64,000 bases of DNA from Boesenbergia rotunda. Taxonomy: Eukaryota > Streptophyta > Magnoliopsida > Zingiberales > Zingiberaceae. Numbering within the stretch: position 1 is the stretch's first letter; the number at the start of each line of letters is the position of its first letter. The translations under genes and the position numbers were made by a program. The notes below the pieces were generated by a model. That model did no database searches, was not told the origin of the DNA, and worked only from the letters and a program-made list of their open reading frames with translations. Shown piece by piece: positions 58,178 to 64,000 of the stretch. The stretch is taken from contig JAGFNQ010000857.1 of assembly GCA_024364735.1 (NCBI GenBank), forward strand, positions 552,608-616,607, in the 5' to 3' direction.

Positions 58178-59198
58178 GGGTCATATCATATGCTCCGGGT
58201 GCAATAAGAACGGACACTACAAGAGTAGGTGGCCATTGGATAAGAAGGAGGTATTTTCTAAACTCAATTCAATTCTCTTAGATTCTAATTTGAGTTGTAG
58301 GAAAAAGAAGGATAAGAACCACATTTGATGTTTCACATGTGGTGAACAAGGCCACTACTACACTAAGTGCCCAAAGAGAGGAGAGATGAAGAAGTTGGAG
58401 CACTTAAAGAAATGGGAGAAGAAGAAAAAAACTCACATCAGGGGGAGCTTTAAGGGTAAGGGAGGTATACCCGAATTTACAATGTAATCCAAATTGTTGC
58501 TTTCTCATGCATGCTAGGAACAATTTTTATTATATTCCTATGCAAAATTATGGTTTTAAATATCACGATATGAATAGGATAAATGCACATCTTAGGAAAT
58601 CATTCATGATCAATCTAGACACATTAGACCTAAGGATCAAGGCATAAATCCCAAGAAGGAGAAACATATGCCAAGATAAATAGGCAGGTCTAGGAATGTC
58701 CATGTTAGACATGTTGATTCTAAGGTTAAAATCCTAGAGAGACAAAATCAAGCTTTGAGGGCAAATTTTGAGAAGTTAGAGAAAACCCTAGATAGATCCA
58801 CTATTGGATCTAAAAGGTTGGGTGTGAAGTTGGATAGTCAAAAATTTAACAATGTTAGATTGGGGTTGGGGTATCGGTCTAGGTCCTTCAATGTTAAGGA
58901 AAAGTTATATGCAAGAGTGTCATATGACTATAGAAAGGAGAAGTCTAAAAATGACAAGAGTGTGTCATTTAAGGGCAAAAAGATATTAACCAAGGATAAG
59001 GTGTCCAAGGTTAAGGTGAAGAAGAATTTAAATAAGGACAAGGTGTCTAAGGTTAAGAAAGTGAGATTTGTAGGCCAAGAGTCATCGGAGAAATACCAGT
59101 GTGGCCAAGTGATTGTGGATGAGTCACCTAGGGAGGTGGCTAAGGCTAGGAGCTCTGGGGGGAGCTCAAAGAGCCAATTTGGGACCCAAGGCCAATAA
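58178..59198 (+). pseudogene. Sirevirus-like copia Gag remnant with two zinc knuckles
   Basis: Immediately after the copia LTR the frame reads IICSGCNKNGHYKSRW, a CCHC knuckle whose last Cys is now Trp. A second, intact knuckle CFTCGEQGHYYTKC follows (~58329-58370). Stops break the frame between them and again near 58485. The final ORF (58755-59198) is Lys-rich (KDKVSKVKVKKNLNKDKVSK) with a GLGY motif. Gag ends here, with no protease, RT or integrase after it, so pol is deleted. Confidence 0.7.
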
Positions 59199-60326
59199 AT
59201 TTTAGGTGGTTACTACTTGGGAGTCTAGATGGGCTATGAAATGTGACAAAGCGTTTGGAGACGGATTTGAGTCTCAAACCTAAGGGATTGACACATGTGA
59301 TTTGAGTTTTATGCAAGAAATATGACATTGGGATCATATTGCATGAAAATTTAGTTGTTGATATATAGATGTCATATAAACCAATGTTAGGAATGCATTA
59401 TGGGTTGGTATGGGCAAATACATCAAGAGGAGACAAAAACTAAGACTTTAAGTCAAGGTTTATTTGAACCATTAGATTATTTTAGGTTTTGTGTCAATCT
59501 TGGGATCCGAGATATGCACATTTTTAAATGTATTTTTCTCAAGTAGACACGGGTACCACAAATCTCTCAATAAAATTTAGAAAATTTTGAAGAATTATGG
59601 AATTATTGCCACATTCTGAAATTAGGTTCAAAAATACTGAAATGTCAATATCAGGGTATCAATTGACTGGTGCAGAGGACCAGTCGATTAATAATAATAG
59701 TTTCTAGATTTAGACATCTACTATAAGGTTTTTTTCGATAAAGACCAATCGACTAATACATACTGAAATTATTTTCAGCAATTCGAAAAGTATCCTAATG
59801 ATGAAAAATATGTGTATAATCTTATGGGGGTTAATACACAATGATTATTGTCATTAGAGGGTAAAGAATCCAATAATTGAGATATTATTTTTTTTTTTAT
59901 GTATGACAAAAGGGGAGAATTAAGGTTTAATTGGGAAAACATTATGTACCTTTATAAGAAATCTTAGCTCAAGGAGAAACTCAGGTGAAGAGGGAGCTTT
60001 GTTTCTCATTTATTGGAAACTCATTTATTGGCAAAGGGGGAGCCTTATGATAGGTTCTTAAAGAGCCCTTGGTAAGTCCAAGTTTAGGGGAGCCTTGTAA
60101 TAGGTTCTTAAAAAACCTTTGATGAAAATCCTAACTCATGGGGAGTTTAAATGTTAGGGAACCTTGTGATAGGATTTCATGCATTGGTTGCATTTGCATT
60201 GCATGTTGGCATATGAATTGGTAGTATAAATCCAAGTGTATAACCTTGTAACGTAAGTCTAAATATTTTTATCATTGTGATTTACTATTTGTTTTCCCTA
60301 ACTTAAACGTATTGCCAAATATTAAA
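59199..60326 (+). other. Sirevirus-like 3' non-coding region with multiple polypurine tracts
   Basis: Purine tracts (aaaaggggagaa ~59908, gcaaagggggag ~60037, taggggagcc ~60085, aaaaaggggagat ~60324) are spread over ~430 bp. Multiple polypurine tracts before the 3' LTR are a known Sirevirus hallmark. The block gagccttgtgataggttctta is repeated three times. Confidence 0.65.
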
Positions 60327-60539
60327 AAGGGGAGATTGTTAAGGCAATCCCGATGGTCCGGAATGATCATGTGTTTTGATGTTTAGGCAAAGGGTTTAAG
60401 TTATGCTCACTCTTGTATTTGATATGTGTATTTGAGTGTGCAGGTTTCCAAGATACATATATGACTCAGTTTGATGGCTTCGGGTCTGGTGAAGGATGGA
60501 GCATTCGAGTGACCGTGGACAAGGCAGCAACGATCAGCC

Positions 60540-61190
60540 AAGGGAAGCGCACTTAGAGGCATACGCAAGGGATGACATAAGGATGAGCTGCGGGCTTGTA
60601 TGTAGGGATGGCAATGGGTTGGGTTCGGGTCGGATTCTATATCCTCCGTACCCATACCCATCGGGTATCGGATATCCATCGGGTATACCCATACCCATTA
60701 AAGGATCGGATATCTTGTATACTAATAATTTTTTTCTTTCTATCCAACTATATCATTGAACAAAAGTGCATTATAATTAACATTAAAGTTAAAAAAATAT
60801 ATATCTATAATTTTAAAAATAGATTAAGCATATATATAATCTATTTCTAACATTAATACAAATTATTAGTAGGTTTGGGGAAAAAATCTTTAATGTATAT
60901 ATGTATTTTTTATTTAATCGGGTATTCGGGTCGGATATCGGGTATTAGTAGTCCCTCCATATCCTCCTCCATTCGGGTCGGATGTCGGATTCTCCGTCGG
61001 ATTCGGGTGAAATTGTCATCCCTACTTGTATGCATCTGAGGGATGAGAGCCAAAGGCATACACAAAGGATGACATGGAGATGAGCCATGGGCTTGTATGC
61101 ATCTGAGAGACGAGAGCCAAAGGCATACGTGAAGGATTGCATGGAGATGAGCTGTGGGCTTGTATGCATCCGAGAGACGAGAGCTAAAAC
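60540..61190. repeat. 67-bp tandem repeat in the LTR, three units, first split by a MITE
   Basis: ggcatac landmarks lie at 60558, 61055 and 61122. Subtracting the 430-bp insertion gives a 67-bp period. The core is ggatgacatggagatgagc...gggcttgtatgcatctgag. Confidence 0.88.
60603..61024. mobile_element. hAT-type MITE (422 bp) with perfect 8-bp target-site duplication
   Basis: The ends are inverted (TAGGGATGGCAAT against TAGGGATGACAAT). The 8-mer cttgtatg flanks it exactly at 60595-60602 and 61025-61032. Subterminal gggtatcgg/ccatcgggta repeats are typical of plant hAT MITEs. No transposase gene. Confidence 0.95.
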
Positions 61191-61955
61191 GAAGAAAGCT
61201 TGAAGATAATAGTCGAGGCTGAAAAGAAGAGTCAAGTGAGTCATGAGAGTCCGAGTGCGAGTGAAATGTACTCGGGAAGGGAAATTCTAAGTTTAGGGTT
61301 TTACCAGTCGACTGGTATGGGATTAGTCTATTGGTTGAGAGTACAGAAAGATCAGTCGACTGATCTTTCTGTGCAATCAATTAATGTCAGTTGAATTTGA
61401 ACGTTGGGTTATATTGTTCAAATTTAATAGTTGTCAATCGACTGGTGTTGGCACCAATCGTCTAGTAACGACTAGATCAGCAAACGAGTTCTATTTAAGA
61501 GAACTCGGTTTGCTTGAGCAAGGTTGACGAAATAGAGGTGGTTAACCCCTATTAGTAGTCTACCGAACTCATGTGTGTGTGTGCGGTGTTGTGGCGAGGT
61601 TTCTTCACCCATAATGAGCTACACGAGCTAGCCGAAGGTTTTTCAAGGACTCATCCATTGACAGATTGGGATCGTCCACCTTACGGGCAGCCGTGGAGTA
61701 GGAGCTTCATCTCTAAACCACGTTACATCAGTTTGTTCTTCTTGTTAGTTTTAGTTTAATTGTTATTCTGCTTACGCACTAACATCACAGGAAAAGAAAC
61801 CGAAGAAGTTGAAGGGCAATGCTATTCAACCCTCCTTCTAGAGGGCATCCGATCCTCTACACTAAGATTGTAGACACTTAGACACAGGAATCAAAACAGT
61901 CCAGGACCCAACTTGACTTGGTTAATCACATCAAAACCAACATGGGGTACTTACA

Positions 61956-62375
61956 CAATGTTCATGAACCATGTTCATTAATAAAACTTTTATCAATAAA
62001 CTAAATAAATAAATATAATATAATATAATAAAAAAAAGTTTGAATTATCAAGCTGAATAAATAATCAAACAAACAAAAGTTTCAAACAATCAAACAAGCG
62101 TGAATTGAGAACTTGATAACATTTAAACAAACCAAGCTTTAACTAAGCTCAAGCCAAGCTTGAATTAAAAGCTCGATAACATCTAAATAAGACAAGCTCA
62201 AGCCAAGCTTCATACAAGTTCAAGCTTATAAAAAAATAAACCAAGCCAAACTTGAACAATCATTTCAAAGGCTTGGTTCATTTTAAGCTCTGCTCGGCCT
62301 GATTTGGTTAGCTTATCAAACAAGCTCGAATGCCCCAAAGCTCGGCTCGGCTTGACTTATTTACAGCTTTACCAG
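61956..62375. repeat. GTTCATGAACAAT/AAGCTCAAGCCAAGCTTG repeats, right part of the split tract
   Basis: It continues the tract broken at 48811. Many aagcttgaa/caagctc motifs lead to ctcggctcggcttgact, resembling the hAT-like terminus at 17060. Confidence 0.65.
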
Positions 62376-62650
62376 AAAGTATGGGACCATCCTAGAGGAA
62401 CCATCAATATGACAATTTCACCTTTTGCAACATATATCTATTTAATCCTGTCTCAAGATTTAGTGTGATGGTAATAGACATGTTGCATTTTTCAAACAAA
62501 CAAGGTAATTTTCACACAGAGCACATCTATGATGATTAAATTACTGATAAAGTTGGGGCATTATGTCAGGAGATACTATGCTTTCAAAATTTATCTGATG
62601 AATGAAATATGAGATTGAATTATCTAATAATAATAATAATTCAACTCACA
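62376..62650. other. Gene-free AT-rich DNA
   Basis: No structure recognised apart from a short (ATA)n run near 62625. Confidence 0.4.
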
Positions 62651-62834
62651 ACGCAGGGAGCCACTTGAACTGCATAGGCTGCTACTCCGTATCTTTTCCA
62701 CTAAAATCATTTAAACTAGCATAATGAAATTAAGCAGAAAAGACGCAGGGAGCCACTTGAACTGCATTGGCTGCTACTCTGTATCTTTTCCACTAAAATC
62801 ATTTAAACTAGCATAATGAAATTAAGCAGAAAAG
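62651..62834. repeat. 92-bp tandem duplication
   Basis: acgcagggagccacttgaac...gcagaaaag occurs at 62651-62742 and 62743-62834 with two mismatches seen. Confidence 0.95.
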
Positions 62835-62857
62835 TGTTGTGTGACCATGTGAAAAGA

Positions 62858-62896
62858 ACACACACACACACAACACACACACACACACACACACAC
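62858..62896. repeat. (CA)n microsatellite with one interruption
   Basis: cacaca...caacacac. Confidence 0.9.
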
Positions 62897-63329
62897 TTCG
62901 TGAGCAACGAGCTCACGTGGTACTATCAACTCAATATTTTATATTAAAAAATCCTTCATTCCCTCTCCCCCGTTTGTACTTTTTATTATTAAAATATTTC
63001 TTTTGTTCTCTCTCCCTTTCCTCCTCCATTATAAAAACTCTCATTCTCTCTTCACTTTCCCAAATTATAAATTTCCCATGCACTCGCGTGCTTCTCCTTC
63101 GCCGTTGTCTTCCGTCTCTCTTGCTCCTACCCTTGCCACCATCTTCCGTCATTGCCGCTGCTTCCTTCGACCGACGTAAAAAAAAGTTACCTCAAGCTTT
63201 TTGTTGGTGGCCGTCGAAGCTCCCCAAACTCAAACAAACCCAACGCTGCCGCCTCCACCCCTTTCATTCTACCTCCGATAAGGTTAGTCTCGAATTAAGT
63301 GCAACCTCCTCCATCGTAAATTAAGGCGA
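62897..63329. other. Pyrimidine-rich stretch of unknown role
   Basis: A 135-codon ORF (62917-63324) is Leu/Ser/Pro-rich and low-complexity. I do not recognise it. It may be the subterminal part of the palindromic-repeat element that follows. Confidence 0.3.
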
Positions 63330-64000
63330 TAGTGGTGCTACAATGTGGTTGTCCTACTACGCAGTACAATTGACAGTAGTTTTGCTTATACATGTTGTAG
63401 CATCTACTCCACTAGTAGCTGCTACAACTTCAGCTTGGGTTATACACATTGTAGCAGCTACTCAACGAGTAGTTGATAGCTGCTACAATGTCAAACTCAT
63501 TCGACTAGCTCATTGTAGCAACTACTGAAAAATAACTGCTACAATGTAAAATAGTCGATGCAAACAAAGGCAATGTTATCGCTCCTACACCTTCATTCTT
63601 GAGCGCTTTAACCACTTTGTAGCGAGAATTCTCGAGTAGCTACTACACGTTGTAGCAACTAGACTAGAGTTGTAGCAGCTACTCAAAATTAGGTATCAAC
63701 ATATTGCTAGTAGTTGCCACAACATTAAAGTATATTTAATTTTGTAGCAACTACTGGGCAGAAACTTCTATAATATCAAAGAGAAAGTAGTTGTCACCAC
63801 ATTGTAGTAGCTAGTCGACAATAGTTGTTTTACGTTGTAGTAGCTACCCAATAAAGAATAAGTAGCTTTAACCATGTATTCAGGTTATAGCAGCTTGTCG
63901 ACAGTAGTGGCTACATGTTATAGCATCTAGTCGACGCTAGCTGCTACAACGTTGTAGCAACTATTATACAATTAACCACTACAATGTCTAGTAGGTTTTG
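63330..64000. repeat. Palindromic TTGTAGCAGCTACTC array running off the window
   Basis: The core gtagcagctac, itself nearly palindromic, and its variants recur roughly every 30-45 bases in both orientations (for example 63399-63423, 63453-63488, 63514-63545, 63640-63685). Partners such as gagtagctgctac create many small hairpins. This matches the build of the 22098-22765 element and the TIRs at 9066-13821. The right border is outside the window. Confidence 0.75.

Larger units (their letters stand above)
60337..61861 (+). repeat. 3' LTR of the Sirevirus-like element
   Basis: It starts TGTTAAGGC directly after the purine tract aaaaaggggagat and ends ...gatcctctaca at 61861. Without the hAT insertion and its extra 8 bp the LTR is about 1.1 kb. 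It contains palindromic ccagtcgactgg motifs and a TATA-like ctatttaag near 61492. Confidence 0.8.
48812..61955 (-). mobile_element. Minus-strand solo LTR split by a ~12.6-kb retrotransposon nest
   Basis: Outer parts are 48812-49217 (LTR 3' part, reverse complement) and 61862-61955 (LTR 5' part). On the minus strand it starts TGTAAGTACCCCATG and ends GGTCCTACA. The perfect 5-bp duplication caatg flanks it at 48807-48811 and 61956-61960. A TATA box (gggctataaatag, minus strand, ~49137-49149) lies in the left part. Its start closely resembles the solo LTR at 35574, so both belong to one family. Confidence 0.85.

Noticed and set aside
62917..63324. 135-codon ORF as a protein gene
   Set aside because: Low-complexity Leu/Ser/Pro-rich composition over a pyrimidine-rich tract, with no recognised motif.

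Overview
The window is plant nuclear DNA, almost certainly from a monocot. It carries spliced nuclear genes of plant families (U2AF35, an SBT1.6-like subtilase, FAR1-type proteins) in a matrix of nested LTR retrotransposons, MULEs, hAT-type elements and a SINE. A Zingiberales origin is my guess from the general look of the LTRs, and nothing here proves it. No bacterial or organellar genes, CRISPR arrays, rRNA or tRNA genes were seen. By-eye homology calls come from family knowledge; no search was run.

Layout. 0-1 kb: an intact U2AF35 splicing-factor gene. 2.68-15.51 kb: a 12.8-kb Mutator-like element (MULE) with ~1.1-kb terminal inverted repeats (TIRs). It holds two convergent genes, a small GRF zinc-finger/membrane protein reading in from the left TIR and a FAR1-type transposase reading in from the right TIR. 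The transposase ORF is split by a second, fold-back MULE (9066-13821) flanked by a perfect 9-bp duplication. That element has 1155-bp TIRs made partly of 33-bp palindromes, and a core of 158-bp satellite repeats in two opposed blocks (5 + 10). Removing the insert and one duplication restores the frame.

15.5-26.6 kb: gene fragments (a NAD-malic enzyme exon, a frameshifted mPGES-2-like gene) and small inverted-repeat elements, including a ~355-bp inverted duplication and a MULE-type MITE with a perfect 9-bp duplication. 26.65-29.01 kb (-): an intronless SBT1.6-like subtilase with all catalytic residues but a one-base frameshift in an A run. 29.4-33.3 kb: a duplicated ~1-kb segment, one copy split by a solo LTR, with tandem SINE-like units between the copies. 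33.8-43.7 kb: a decayed Ty3/gypsy (Tat-like) element with protease, RT, RNase H, integrase, a 120-bp tandem array and an antisense ORF; its pol is split by another solo LTR. 44.7 kb: a SINE with poly(A) tail and 10-bp duplication. 46.0-47.35 kb: a fold-back element.

48.81-61.96 kb is one nest. A minus-strand solo LTR with a perfect 5-bp duplication (caatg) was split by other elements: LTR fragments, a Ty1/copia element whose polyprotein frame is continuous except for four transition-type stops and a gag deletion, and a Sirevirus-like remnant whose 3' LTR took up a hAT MITE with a perfect 8-bp duplication. 62-64 kb holds AAGCTTG-rich repeats, a 92-bp tandem duplication and another palindromic array running off the window.

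The most notable system is the two-gene MULE (organised like maize MuDR, but with FAR1 and GRF proteins), silenced by a fold-back MULE able to make very long hairpin RNA.
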